From: Chamaecrista fasciculata
Taxonomy: Eukaryota; Streptophyta; Magnoliopsida; Fabales; Fabaceae
Assembly (NCBI GenBank): GCA_003254925.1
Contig: QANZ01022571.1
Location: 62,001-126,000, forward strand
Length of the DNA stretch: 64,000 nucleotides
Direction: 5' to 3'
The translations under genes and the position numbers were made by a program. This document shows positions 22,901-35,966 of the stretch, in pieces. Position 1 is the first letter of the stretch. The number at the start of each line of letters is the position of its first letter. Under the pieces are notes generated by a model, which was given only the letters and a program-made list of their open reading frames with translations, searched no databases and had not been told where the DNA came from.

Positions 22901-25900
22901 GACTTTACTGTGGATTGAAAGCAATAGCTTGACAACAGTATGTCCCTAAGGGTCAGGGAAAACTTTGTATTTATTTTGGTTAGGTATCTTAACTCCGGAT
23001 TGAATAGAAGGCAGAACAAGAACAGCGTAAGGTTCAGGTACTTAAGGTCAAATGGTTCTGCTTTCTCAGTCATTTAGTGCCTGTTAGAAATATTAATAAC
23101 ACTAATCATCAGCTTTTACAGTTTTACATAATAGCTTAAGCTTTGAGTTTGAAGTGGTTCTTTTGCATGAAATCAAAGCTTCTACCACCAAGTGACTTAG
23201 AGTTAGATCCATACTGCTTCCCATTCTCAAGAGTTTTAGCATAAGGTATAGTGGGGTGTCTTTGCTTTGCTACACAGAAAGCCTAAAGGGCTTTTGTGTG
23301 GTAGGGCATAAGCAAACCAATCATGAGCCCTCATTTCATAGTTTAAGATTTTGGGTTGAATAGCTCCTTGGCAGTGGTAAGAAAATATAAATTAAAATGC
23401 ACCTTCGGTCAATAAAACACAAAGACCCAAAAGCATTTACCAAAGGACAGAAAAAGACAACTTTATTAAATATAATGGCACTATGTAGCATCACATGTAA
23501 ATTGAAACAAAGGTCACAACCCAATTATAAAATGTAGAAAAGGCCTTTGTCAGCAGAGAAGGCGACCAAGACCGAAACATGTAAGAAAAGCAAGTACAAA
23601 GAAGAATACCCCATGCATAGCCTAACACATATAATACAAGGGTGATTATGATCCCATCTCAAAAGTTGCGACCTAAAAAAGTAGCCAAAAGAGGCTAGAT
23701 AACATCTTCATGCCAAATGCATGGAGTCATACAAAAGGCAAAATTAAATTTTTTTAATGCAATTCAAGTGCTAATTTAATGTCAGCCTCTCATTTTATAT
23801 GTAAAGGATATAACTGAATTTTATTGAGAAGCGGCCAAGCAGCAGAGTCAATAGGTCAAGATATATAAATTAAAGAAACAACTGCAGACATCAAACTATG
23901 GACTTACAATAAACTATTAAATAAATGCAGGAGATAAAATGGAAGAGAAAGTCCTAAACCCCTGCTAATACATACAAACCAATTAAACCTTGTCCAGACA
24001 CCGGACAAATAACTGAGCCAGTATATTCTCATAGGAAAACCACAAGACGCAACTTCTGTATTTCCCATTAAAATTAAAAATATAATGTATGTGATAAAAA
24101 GAACAAAATAATATTTCACAGCAAGAAATACATGTGCTAAGCCGCTAACAGCCAAGTGGACTTCAGTACTCTTAGTAGGAACAAATAATAGTTGATAAAT
24201 GACACTATTCTTCCTGGAAAATAATACTTCAACAAGAACCTTGCATAAATTATTGGTGTAAGCATACTAATAATTGATTTACACAGCCCATTTGAAAGCT
24301 ACAGAACTCTGAACACACCTAGATATTCCTTGAGGTAAAGGGGTCGCAGTTTTGTTTGTTTGATTGGGCTGGCTATTAGGAATATTCTGTGTTTGATTCT
24401 GGCCAGCCTGCTGCTGAGTCTGTTGCACTTGTTGTTGCTGGGGCTGCTGCTGAACATTGCCCGACTCTGCTGCTAATGGCTTTCCAGGCACGGCTTGGCT
24501 TGCAGAATTAGGACCTTGTGGAATCTGAGATTTCTCAGCTTGTTGAGAATAGCCCAGACCTCTTTGTTGGAAAAATTTGTTAGAGGCCCCATAATTGTAA
24601 GAATATAAATGCTGAATCTTTTGAAGCATCTCTTCAACAGGAGGTGGAGGTCCAGGCATTTTTGCATGCCTATACCGGCAATCAGGACCATTGGGACAAA
24701 ATCCTAACTTGTACCTGGAAATGCAGTAACATTAAATACATACAAGTTCATGGTCCTATCTTGAGCCAAAAAGATTTAGCCAGACTTAAAAAAACAATTC
24801 AGATACAGAATGTCATTTTTTTACTATTGGTAAAGGAAGAAATATGTTTACTGAAGAGGCAAAAATCAAAACTACAAGACCAGATTGGAAGAACAAGATG
24901 CCCTCCTAGACATCATTGAAAATAGAATGAAAACTATCACATCAAATCAATAAATCCTTCCAATCTCTATGAATATCTATCAAATCCCGGTAAAACTTCA
25001 TTAACAGACATTTGCCAAGGAGGTAATGCAATGTCAAAAGTACATCAAGCAAAAACTTTTTGAAAAATCCAATGTTTCCCAACAATCAAATGCACCAAAG
25101 TCCAAACCATCATAAACATATGCTCTACTCCAGAAAATCTTCCCTGACTTTATTCTCCCAAAACCCCTGAAATGTATCATCAAGCTCCTCCAACTTGTAT
25201 GGCCAAACCAACTACTAAGAACGATGCCAAAAATATCATTCAAGAAAGCTAGAATGCATCTTAAAGGAAACAGAAAGTAAATCTAGAATAAATATCATGT
25301 TCGATCACGAGAAAGGAATAAAAATCTTGAACATGTGGTCTCTAGACACTCAATATTTTCAAAAGTCATGAATAATATCAACGCCTAAACAACATCATGC
25401 TTGGAACTCCACTCAGCAAATTTTAATCTAGTGATCTTGGGAGGGTAACAAAACTTATAATCTAGTAATATAGTTTGTGAAAAATAACTGAGGACAACAG
25501 TTTTTTAATTCTATATATCCACATAACTACTCAAATCTTCGTTGCACAGCCATAATCTGTTCATTAATCATCATTCATCAACATAGACTCAAACTTACAA
25601 TTCCCAGTTATTTTTTCCTTGGAAAAAAGAATTTGATGATGAGAAGCTAGAAAATACAAAAAGGGACAAAAGGAAAGGTCAAGAGAGCCTCTTCAAATAC
25701 AAGAAAAGAAAACATTAAAAATTATGACTCAATTGAGTCATCCAATCCTTCTGAAGATCCAAAAGTGACAGTCTTAATATAAACTCCAGTATTCTTTTTT
25801 ACTTTTGGCCAAAATAAACTTTAGCGTTCTATACATACGAAAAACACCACAAACATGCCAAGACAGCACACTGCCAAACAACCTTAAGCTCATTATCCCT

Positions 25901-27154
25901 CCTAAAACCTGTAATAAAATTGATGGCTAGAAAAGTTTGAAAATTGGCTGGACAAACCCAATTGTCCCCAAAGAAGCCAATTAATCTATCCCAAATATGC
26001 CTAGTCACCTCACAATGCAAAAAGAGAAGGCCATTCATCTCAGTACTTTTGAAACACATTACACATCACACGAGCATCAGGGGACAAATCTTTATTAAGT
26101 ATTTGATACTGAAACAAATAATCTGTCTTGATTCTATAAGTATTGCTGTCCAATCAAAGAGCTTTATCTGAAAAAGGGCTTTGAGATTCCAGGAAAATTA
26201 AGACAAAAGAATGGAAGCAGTACTTGGACGTGACCTCAGATAAAAAATTTAGAAGAGAAGAGAAAGAATAAGAGCATAAAGAATCCAAAATTCAAATCCT
26301 TCTATTGAGCAAATCAGCAAAGACACAAGAAGCAGAGCTAGTAGTTCTAGCCAAAAGGCAACATCATATTATGTCCAAGGAAGGAGAAATTAATGAACAA
26401 AATGCTGGGACAATGAGAATTTGAAACCCGCTATAATAGGTTGAACTACAATATTTTTAACCTCTTCTTTTTGACAAAATGGTGATAGACAGGTTGTGAT
26501 CCGATTCTAAGGAACTTGTTAAGGATTTAAAGGTAGAGAACTTGCAATTGGGCGTTCAAATGACAGTGTAGAAGCTAGAAATTATACTTTAGGGAGCCAA
26601 TAAAAAAGACAAAAGACAAACAAAATCCCAAACAACTCTATTACTGAATTTTGTTGCCCCATCATCTCAAAATCACAACAAACAACCAATAACAGAAAAT
26701 CAAAAGCCTAAAATGATAACCCAAAACAAAAAACATAAAACAAAAAAGAACCCGAATTTATGCTGAGTAATACATACATGTTACACTCCTTGATATCTTC
26801 ATTGGTGTGTTTATACACGCAATCCTGCTCGCGACACTCCCCGAACAATCTAAAAAAGCGGCAAACGGGCATCCGCGCTTTGTCATACTGGTGTAAGAAG
26901 CCGCAGGCGTCACCCTTCATGCAAAGTCCACGAAGCCAGTGCCTGCACACCGTCTGCCGGAAGCTCCGCCGGCCAGGGATATTTCCCGCCGCCGGGTCGG
27001 CGGCGCCTCCGTGTACGACGCCGTTGGCTACGGTGGGTACGGCGGCGGAAGAATCCGGTTGAACAAGAGGTCCAGAGGGAGCGGCAGGGTTTGCCGGAGC
27101 AGTGTCGAGGCCGCCTTCGAAATCGAAGCTGAGGACTCCCTCAGAATCCTCCAT
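16947..27154 (-). CDS. CPSF30: Cleavage and polyadenylation specificity factor 30 kDa subunit with YTH domain
   Basis: RNA-binding subunit of the mRNA 3'-end processing complex, nuclear; the long plant form also reads N6-methyladenosine. Coding exons, minus strand in order: 27154-26778, 24714-24319, 22444-22282, 22112-22002, 19821-19753, 18346-18260, 17789-16947 (TAG). They total 2046 nt (681 residues) with phases closing; Arabidopsis long form is about 630. Three CCCH fingers: C70-C78-C84-H88, C98-C107-C112-H116, C124-C132-C138-H142 (the third spans the exon 1/2 junction). A Gln-rich linker (about 205-245) precedes the YTH domain (about 259-375: YFIVKSCNRENLELSVQQGV, VILIFSVNRTRHFQGCAKM, NWKYAHG, NFSVKWLK). 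The C-terminus is acidic (EEEEEEESDEEEE), then Gly/Met/Pro-rich with GRGRGRG, then a basic RSRHGEGKKRKGEL end. Intron 1 holds a LINE scrap; intron 6 holds a short N gap in a C-run. Confidence 0.96.
18131..18181. other. Assembly gap (23 N) inside a poly-C run, CPSF30 intron 6
   Basis: N at 18137-18159 with C-runs on both sides. This probably reflects a homopolymer that could not be read through. It lies in an intron, so the protein model is unaffected. Confidence 0.9.
24279..24318 (-). other. In-frame read-through extension into CPSF30 intron 2 (short isoform tail)
   Basis: If the donor after exon 2 is not used, translation continues for 12 codons (CVQSSVAFKWAV) to a TAA at 24281-24279. The result is a protein of about 270 residues with the three zinc fingers but no YTH domain. 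Arabidopsis CPSF30 is known to make such a short form by polyadenylation in its second intron. That it is made here is inference. Confidence 0.6.
25829..26130 (-). mobile_element. LINE fragment (zinc-binding RT domain) in CPSF30 intron 1
   Basis: Minus-strand translation gives CFKSTEMNGLLFLHCEVTRH, then IWDRLIGFFG, and further on VVWQCAVLACLWC. This is the C--C...E--HLFLHC--...W pattern and hydrophobic tail of the zf-RVT domain of plant LINEs. Upstream, partly in another frame, SPDAR continues the match, so the copy is decayed. It is antisense to nothing: the fragment runs in the same direction as CPSF30. Confidence 0.65.
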
Positions 27155-28687
27155 CGGGTAAAACTGTATGTAGTATCGTCGGCTATATCTATGTTTCTTC
27201 TATTTGAACTAAAAAATTAGAAATTAGGGATTCAAGGAAGAATTTTTCAGACACGCAAGAACAGCTGAAACGGAATGCAGTTGTAAGAAATTAGAGGGTT
27301 TCAGAGTCGACTATGGAAGGAAGGAAACTGATGTTGAAGTCTGTAAGTACTTTTACACAAATTCACTTCACTTGGTGGTGTATGGAACAATGGATTCTTT
27401 TGTCTCTCTCTCTCCTTATGAGAGAGAACCTCGCATACGCTTCTCTCTCTCTAAAAAAATTTATAAAAGAAAGTCAAAACATTATTTTGAGTCTTTCATT
27501 TTAGATGACTATTCAAATTGGTCTTATGTATACAAATAGGATTTATTTTGATCTAAAATATAGTTAAAAATTTTACACCAACTATCAATTTAGTCCCTAA
27601 TCTTTTTTGGCTGTTAATTTCGTCCTCAATGTTTCACATTTTGGTCAATGTTATCATTTGCTCTTACTTTAACTAAATATTATCGACAGAATCTACGTGG
27701 CTAATGATATATAATGTAAAATTGATAGAAAAAAAAACTAACTCAAATTAAAAAGTAGGATGCAGTTTGTGTTAATTTATTGAAAGAAGTTAGTCAGAGG
27801 ATATAAGTGACTAAAATGTGAAACATTGGGGATGAAGTTGACAACAAAAAAAATTAAGAACAAAATTAACAGTTGGTGCAAAGTTTGGGGATGAAATTAA
27901 TACTTTTGTCTCTAAAATATTATTACATTTCATTTTAATCCATTAAATATGTGTAATTCGTTTCAAGTTAATCTTGTGATTACAATTCGACATATTTTTT
28001 CTCAGATGTTGATATGTCATTATTAACCAGTAAAAACTATATCTCAGGCCAAAAAAAAACCAGTAAAAAATATATTCATAATCCAATTCAACAACTTTTG
28101 CTATATCATCATCTTTTCTTTTTGAATGTTCCTTTCTCCTATGCAATCTCTTTCTCTCTCTTGCAAGCGGCAGCCCTTTCCCTCACTCTTAAGATTTTTT
28201 TTAATAAATATGCCAACTTATTTCATGCCTAGTAAACTCATTTTTTTATGAATTGTCTAATTTGAACTAACATGAAATATTAATAACATAGAGGACCGAA
28301 ATGAAAAAAAAAAGATTACCAGAGTGATATCTAACCGGAAAAAAAATAGTGATTCAAATTATAAATAAGTAAATATAGAAATATGATTATGAATAGATTG
28401 ATTTAACTTGTAACAATGTTTATTAGAATGATTTAACCTATATGATTCAAGATATTTTAGTATTTAAAACTCTACAACAGTGTTTCTTTTTATAAATATT
28501 AAGGATAAAATTGAGATAGAAAGAATCTTAGACCAGAAGGAATTTCAAGCAGACAGTTAAAAGTCACACCAGTTTTTTTTAAGAAAAAATGAACACTTTT
28601 ACCTTTAACATGAGAGACTCACACAGTGGGCATTTTCCCCCCTGAAAGGTTCTTGTAGGGTTCCAATGCTGAGAATGCCAAAACCCA
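27155..28687. other. CPSF30 5' flank and intergenic DNA with one MITE
   Basis: The first roughly 200 bases are the likely 5' UTR and promoter of CPSF30; CT/GA-rich stretches lie at 27403-27450. A MITE occupies about 27540-27920. The remainder to 28687 is AT-rich with nothing recognised. Confidence 0.45.
27540..27920. mobile_element. MITE-like TIR element (family shared with 37500-39545)
   Basis: ACACCAACTATCAATTTAGT and CCTCAATGTTTCACATTTTG on the left are mirrored on the right by GAAACATTGGGGATGAAGTT and GTGCAAAGTTTGGGGATGAA. The core contains AATGATATATAATGTAAAA, which is shared with the other copies. The exact ends are uncertain. Confidence 0.65.
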
Positions 28688-28689
28688 TT

Positions 28690-29830
28690 GGATAAACAAC
28701 TCTCAAAGCCTAAGGTTGCAAGAGTTTGTGTTTCAAAGACCTCAAAGCTTTCGATATTTCACTTCTTGTTTACAATATCAAGAGCAAGGCATTTCCCTAC
28801 TTCAACCTTATTAAATGCCAAAAGCCTTATTCGATGTCTTTTACTTGGCAAAGTCTTCTTGCAAATCTAAATTTTCTAAAGAAATGAGTGGTTAGAGAAG
28901 AGTTGGTGAGGGAAGAGATGTTTATATTTGGGAGGATCCTTGGCTTCCAGATGTTGGGAGGTTTAAAGTGGAGGATAGGAGACAAGATAAAAGGGGTTTA
29001 TTTTGGGTACGTGATCTCATTAATCAACAATCTATGAAGTCTGGGTTTAGAGTGAAAATGAAGCAACCATAGGATGAAACAGATGCGATGGAGGAAGTGG
29101 ATGTAGCCCATGGAGGAGTGAATTGGTCTACTTTTAATAATGCTTGGAGAGTTATTTGGAGATGCAATATTCCATTTTTGGTGAAATTATAAGGATCTTT
29201 ATCCGTGTAACGGTAAAGGTGATGAATAATGTTACTCGGAAATGAACAGACAAAACTCTCCAAGAAAAAATAGTAATATTCTTCCTTTGGCAAGCTCACT
29301 GAGGAATTGGAAATTCTTCAAATGAAGGTTTGGCAATAGATGATCAATGCTTCTTGTGTGGTAATGTATCAATGTCTCGTTTGCATGTTTTGTCACAAAC
29401 TAGAAGTTCTTTGGAGAGATGCTGCTATGCCTCAAGATTTGCTTCTCATTCTGACTTTATTGAATGGTAATGTATCAATGTCTCGTTTGCATGTTTTGTC
29501 ACAAACTAGAAGTTCTTTGGAGAGATGCTGCTATGCCTCAAGATTTGCTTCTCATTCTGACTTTATTGAATGGTTTAAGTCCATTATGCATAAGGGGCTC
29601 TGAGAATTAGAGATTTACTATTTATTTTGCTCTCCATAAGGTGTGAGTTGTAAGAAATGCAATGAGAATTGATGGGAATGATCCTGCTTTGTTTGCTTTG
29701 TGGAGTATTTGCAGATCTAGGTGGGAGGAATTTTGGGGTTGTAATTTGTTAAATGAGGTGGAATCTTATGTTGTTAGAGTTTTACAACGAGAGAAGGTTT
29801 GTTTATTATCTTTTGAGGTAAAATACAACT
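28690..29830 (+). mobile_element. Decayed LINE relic (RT C-terminal part and zf-RVT)
   Basis: Plus-strand frames give RARHFPTSTLLNAKS (the KA-YFP-...A motif), DVYIWEDPWLPDVGRF, GLFWVRDLIN and VIWRCNIPFLVK, then CFLCGN and ALWSICRSRWEEFWG. These are, in order, the landmarks downstream of the reverse transcriptase in plant LINEs. Several frame changes and stops separate them, so it is a dead copy. It does not resemble the 8095-10390 element closely and carries an internal 106-bp duplication. Confidence 0.75.
29361..29572 (+). repeat. Perfect 106-bp tandem duplication
   Basis: 29361-29466 is repeated at 29467-29572, starting GTAATGTATCAATGTCTCGT and ending CTTTATTGAATG. I see no difference between the copies, so the duplication is recent compared with the decayed LINE that contains it, or it is an assembly artefact. 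Confidence 0.9.
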
Positions 29831-30182
29831 GAATTTGGTATTTCAGATAGCACAATTACTAGTTTAGTATGTACTAGTTCTAAATGTTTTGCTGCTAGTT
29901 TAATTGCAATCTTAACTTCTGTTATGGTTCCCCTCAACATGCAATCTTAAAATAACTTGGCAACCACTTGCCCTTATACTTCATTGCCCATGCTGCACAT
30001 AATGAAATGAAGGGAGGGAATCAAATGACAGAGTCTGGATACCAGAACCAGGACGTATATTATTGAAATGTGTTGAATACATATAACGAATCGATTTCTA
30101 CTTCCTAAAACCAGACTACCCAATAGCAATCTAGAAACTTGGTGTGAATAAAAAAAAATTATAATGAAAAATAGAAAATTAA

Positions 30183-30448
30183 GGGTAAATACATAATTCA
30201 ATACTTAAAACGTATAACTTCCTCCACTGTAGTCTTTGAGCTTATATTTGTGTATGAATTAATCCCCCAAAACTTGAAACATGTATATCAAATTAATCCT
30301 TTAGGAAAATAATAATTTGATCCCAGTAAAAGGAACAACAGATAGATTGGTTATAAATTTTGAGGGACTAACTTATACAAACAAATTAATTCAAAGAGTA
30401 AAGCTTCAAAAGATATATCTTTTAAGAATGAAATTGTGTATTTACACA
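30183..30448. mobile_element. MITE-like TIR element
   Basis: The left end GTAAATACATAATTCAATAC and the right end, read inwards GTAAATACACAATTTCATTC, are similar, and TTTTAAGA/TACTTAAAA motifs follow inside. About 265 bp, non-coding. It lies in the MUR4 3' flank. Confidence 0.55.
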
Positions 30449-30519
30449 TCAAAAAGAAAATCTTTAGCCCACTTCTATGAGAGATAGAAGGGCAACTGGT
30501 ATTGTTCTTAGTTAAATTA

Positions 30520-30677
30520 AGATTTAATTACAAAATTGATACATGAACTTAAAACATACCAAAGCATCTTGTAAACTTTAAAATGTAGAAAACACTCAAC
30601 CAAAAGTTGCTTTTAAGGGAGTGTTTTATTACATTTTTAAAGTTTATTTATCAATTTTGTAATCAGATCCTAATTTA
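30520..30677. mobile_element. Short palindromic MITE-like element
   Basis: The left ATTACAAAATTGATACAT and the right, read inwards ATTACAAAATTGATAAAT, are near-mirror images, and TTGTAAACTTTAAAATGTA is mirrored by TACATTTTTAAAGTTTA. About 155 bp. It ends just beyond the MUR4 stop codon and is probably within or next to its 3' UTR. Confidence 0.6.
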
Positions 30678-30750
30678 TAGAGGAAAAATGTATTTCTATT
30701 GGTTGTTAATTTTGGAGATAGCATTGCTCCAAGGTCTTGTGGTGTAAAAC

Positions 30751-31825
30751 TCAGATTGCTGCAGATGAGGTCCCATAACCATCACGGTGAGCTTTCTGCC
30801 ATCTCCATGCAATCTCCAAACTCTCTTGGAGATTGGTGTAACGTGCACTCCAACCAAGTTCACGCAAGATCTTGGATGGGTCACTGTACACTTCAGCATA
30901 GTCGCCTGGGCGACGAGAAAGATATTCAACTTTAATGTCAACACCTGTAGCTTTCTTACAAGCGTCCACAAACTCATTCACTGATCTACCTGGTAATATT
31001 AACACAGCCCCACAACAAATATAACTCAACTGTGGATGAAAATATATCTACAACCAAGAACGTCAAAACAGTATATAATTTACATTCACGGCATATATAG
31101 ACCAGACCTACCTCTTCCAGTGCCAACATTGTAGATCCCAACTTTACCAGGTTGTGCCTTTTCAAGAGCTTTCACGTGAGCATCAACCAAGTCAGTCACA
31201 TCAATATAATCTCGTATGCAAGTTCCATCACTTGTCTTATAGTCAGTGCCCCTAACCTGCAAGGTCCCAAAAACCAGAATCACTATTCTTGCTGCTGCAA
31301 GGTTTCAATCATCATTATACAAATAAATGAGTTTTAAACATAAGCCAGCCTATTAGGCAGCTTCTGAGTAGCTTGCAAAGCTGCCATAGAGATGACTTAA
31401 ACCATGTTTGTGAACTAATGTAGTTGAGCTTTCTTCGGAAATAAAAAATTAAAGAATATGATACAAACTTCTATTTGTATTAGGACCCAAACAATTTCAG
31501 GTTTCAGATAAATGCTTTTAAAGAGCAATAATACTTTGTTTCTATGAGAAAACATTTATCCACTAATTCTATATCCTTTACAAGGTACCAAACATTATTG
31601 TCCCTTCTGCTAATCAGCCTCCTTGAAAGAGGACCTTGTACAACACATTATGACTAATGAAGCAAGGACGCCTGAGAAAAAATACATTTATAATACAATG
31701 CTTCAAATCATACATGAACTTTTTTTGTCATGTTGCAGTGTCACGTTTTAGTATCTAAGCTTCCTAGATTTTGACTTTCGTAATGAATTCCCTTTGCAGA
31801 AAAATAAAAGAACAAAACAATTATT

Positions 31826-31856
<31 letters not shown>

Positions 31857-34800
31857 CTCAGCATACCTTTAATCCCGGAATAATACCACGAGCTGCATCA
31901 AAGCAAGCACCAGAAATTCTACCCTGTTCTCGCAGTTCAGGTCTAGGAGCCTCGCCTAATCTTCCCTCTGGATCAGATCCGATCACATTGAAGTATCTGG
32001 TTGTTTATAAAAAACAAAAACAAAAAAAACAAGCACCATATATTAGCAATCTCATTCAAAGTCAGACCTCAAGCTGTATATCAATAGTCCAGATAACATG
32101 AATTGGTCCGTTTCAAAGCTAAATACCAGTATTAATACTAAAATAGGATTCCCTGTTTGTTATCTAACGAGTCTAGTCCTAGACATTCAATATGTTGTCA
32201 TTATTGAAGAAAAATATCATTTCAACTTAATAGCATAGGTCCACCACTACATCCATTTCCTACTGTTGAGCAGCATTTTCTTTTTACAATATTCTACTTA
32301 GAATTCGAGCACAATATTTCCACTGTGATCGCCAATACATCTCCAAACGCAAGGTATTGAAGGGAAAAAAAATAATAAAACAATTACAGAGAAGGAGAAG
32401 AGAGAAAAACTAGTATACAAAAAATAGTTTCATTATCTTTTTAATTTTTGTACTAAAAATCTGCATTTGTGAAATGGATAAATAAAATCTTTCACCTAGC
32501 CTGACAAGAAAATGTTAACTGATCATAATGCATGTTAATTCAACCAAGTGACGAGACTCTAGCAAGGATTCCACATATAGAAAATATGTCAAGATTAATA
32601 ATAATTTTGGCAATGATGAAGAAAAGGAAGAATATTTAAATAACATGGAGAGAAATTTTATATGGATTTGCACAAACCTTAGAATCATTACTGCCATATC
32701 CGAATTTTTAGAAAAATCAAGGATGATATCTTCTGCCATCTTCTTAGCTTTTCCATATGGATTTATCGGGAACTGAACCATAATACAACAATGTTAGCAG
32801 TAAATTCCTACATGCCAAGACCAAAGAAGGATGCAAAAATAAACCATTAAAACCAAACAATTATAGAATATACAAGCCACAGCTAGATTTCCCACCTGGG
32901 GTGTTTCTTCTGTAATGGGCATCTTTTCAGGTTCCCCATATGTTGCACATGTACTAGAATATATCAAAGTCTTCACACCATGCTTAGCCATAGACTCCAA
33001 AACCAACAAAGTGTTTGATGTAATATTGTGATAATACCTGAGAAAAATAAGTTACGGACAAATAGATAAACATCATAAAAATATCCGAGGCAGCAACAAA
33101 TATTCCCCACCCCAGAGAATAGAAAAATAAAAACATAAGAACCTGCATAGACTGATCTCTTTCTCTATCAAAAGTCAAGGTTTCTCTTTCCAAAAGCAGA
33201 TAGTAGATTATAACATAAACAATTGATTTTTCTTATCAGAAAATACAGAGGTTTTTTGGTTTATTTTATTTAGTTTTAGAAAAATCAATCATAAGTTTAG
33301 TACATATTTTTTACCAGTTATAATGTTATGCTATTTACGAGCAAGTCAAAAAGGGTTAGTGATAAGGTAACCCTTCACAATTGCCTAAATAATCTAACAC
33401 ATTATATTTGTTTTACTTTTGGTTCTTGGCTAATGAATTATTTCAAAATTTTGTGACAATATTCAATCATAAGTCTCTCTCTTGGTTGCTGACAAACACA
33501 ATGGTGCAGGAAAGGTGACAGCATGACAGACTCATGTGAATCCTTCCCCCACTCTCTTTATGAGTGCAAAACAACACATACAGGGAAGGTGACATAGAAT
33601 TTTTCTACCTAAGCTAAAAAGAAATTACTTGTGTTGAAAAGAACTTGCTCGCTATTGACTACGCAGATGGCAAACACCCTTCAGTTGGATCAAGCAATTT
33701 GAAGCTATGGTTCCTTAGTAGGAGTGGTGAATTAACATTGGTTTCATTCACCTAAGGGGCATAGCCTAAAAGGATGGTTAGCCTAATTGTACGGGAACAA
33801 GTTAACAGACTGTACCATAATCAGATCATTCCAAAGTCCTAACAAGAACAAATTACGCTTCTATACACATCATAAAACCATGACTTTATCACAGACTAAC
33901 GATTCAGGAATTAAGAAATGGCTATGCTTTGCAAAACAGCTTAACATAAACAAGCATATACAACATAACACAATGCTGAAAATCATTTTCAAACAACACA
34001 GACTTCAGCAACATCAACCTGTACATAAATAGAACAGGAAGTATCACTGCCAAAACCAGATAAGAGTCAATATAAACTGGGATAAAATGAACAAACCAAG
34101 TTAACTCAACCACTGTTCCTAATACAAATGAATAAATTAAAATTATATCTGAGAAATTAATGGTCCGACATAAAAGAGGTTAAAAAGTTCTTTAAATTTA
34201 TATTTTCACTATCATAACATAATAGAAGTGGTTGTATACAAAAATTTCATGTTGAAAACAAATAATACCAAAACATCTCCAAATCCCATCCGACAATGCT
34301 AAAGAAATCACAATATGATATTCCAAACACAAATGCATCTCAAATTGCAATTTCATGTTCTAGTGCATAACCTTATTATAAAAAACTGAGAACATTACCA
34401 AACTAAAGCAATTTGCTATAGAGCCCATAATGCAAGGAAAATGCAAATTTATATAGAAGAAAACAATATGCTAATTCACTACTTGGGTAGATGAACAAGA
34501 TAAAAAATCTTAAATATAAACCACTTCCCACTGCTCGTTCAACTGAACTTAAATGAAAGACAAATACATACTTGAGAGGATCGACTGTGCTCTCTCCCAC
34601 ATAAGCAACAGCAGCAAAGTGCATAACAGCATCAAATTTATTGTCTGCAAATATTTTATCAACCTGATATCCAGTCAAGTCAACAAGCCACGCCCTCTTC
34701 ATAATGTTTCAAATAAAAGTCAAAACTTTAGTTCAACACCAAAATATTTCTATTTTCAAAGCAAGATGATAAGGATACAGATTTTTTGTCTCCCAAGTCA

Positions 34801-35966
34801 GCATATATAAATTGGAGCCTTCCAGGATCTGGAAATAAACCTCGGAGAACCTTGACGGCACCCATATTTCCTCTTGACAAGTTGTCCTGCCAGAATGAAA
34901 ACATTTTAAGTCTCTGGCACATCAACATTGGTAAATTGCAAATGACTTGATCAGAGAATCCTCAATATCATGAAGAGACATACCACTATGGTGACACGAT
35001 AAGAATCCTTTAGAAGTCGAAGAGAAGCATGTGAGCCGATATAGCCAGCCCCTCCTGTTACCAGGACATGGGTGACCCCAGGTTCACGGAAAGAAAACTG
35101 AAAAGGCCAAAATGTAGAACGAATCCGATAAACAAATGAACAGCCATAATGACTATAGATTGAACATCTAATATACTCATCAATCAAATAACCTGAAAAC
35201 TGACAGTAAAGGTGAAGGCATGAAGGGACGTCTAGTTGAAGATAGAATCCCCTACCTTTTATTTTTAAAATTTATCTCAATAACCTAACAGAATTTTCTC
35301 CTTTCATCCTACATACTAAAAAATATCTGGACAACCCGTTGCTCTCATCATCAATTGGGAATATATGTAAACTAGAATAGTCAAATTTGTCTGTCTTACA
35401 GGCTTTTATAGCTAGTTATTCAAAACCTTAATCTGATGTAATACATTGTGTTTATGACACCAAATACATCCAAAAACATATTATATGTACACACACTAAA
35501 AAACAAAAAATACATAAATATCAATGATGGCAGGTAATGGAGTTTTTAATAAAATTAAATAAGAAAAATATAGGAGTTACCGGACTAGGGGAACCCAAAG
35601 AAGGAGATTGCTTGATCATGATGATGCATAATGCTGTTAATGTTGCAGCAAGGAAAACTTTTCCAACCAAACCTCCCTTCCGTTTTGAATCAGCATAATC
35701 CATTCCTAAGAGATTGCAAAACATAAACAAAACAGTCACACAATCAGATCTCAATTAGATGATAACATAATAAAGAAAAAAATTAATGGTGTGGAATAAA
35801 TAACAGAACTTTGACAATTAATTAAACTGTTTTTTATCAAAGAGAGAGTGTGAATTGGTCATACCACCATTCATGCTTTATACTTATATTTGGCAAGAAA
35901 AACCTTACCTCCCAATGACCCTGGTCTGTTTGCCCTAGGCTGAGTTCTGGACCTCCCAAATAGCAT
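30751..35966 (-). CDS. MUR4: UDP-arabinose 4-epimerase (UDP-D-xylose 4-epimerase)
   Basis: Interconverts UDP-xylose and UDP-arabinopyranose in the Golgi, supplying arabinose for cell-wall polymers. Coding exons: 35966-35909, 35705-35581, 35097-34984, 34886-34779, 34663-34572, 33037-32896, 32772-32678, 31996-31867, 31256-31112, 30989-30751 (TGA). They total 1248 nt (415 residues), all phases close, and the length matches the family (Arabidopsis about 419). An N-terminal type II membrane anchor follows a basic stretch ([17 protein letters not shown], about 34-50). The NAD-binding motif [10 protein letters not shown] is at 74-83. The extended-SDR catalytic centre is [11 protein letters not shown] (Ser/Thr about 193-195) with Y219-GKA-K223. 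The C-terminal part has [15 protein letters not shown] and [18 protein letters not shown], as in UDP-sugar 4-epimerases. A (TA)n run lies in intron 8 (31826-31853). Confidence 0.96.

Noticed and set aside
25034-25243. Minus-strand frame in CPSF30 intron 1 considered as more LINE protein
   Set aside because: I could not match it to any LINE landmark, so only 25829-26130 is called.
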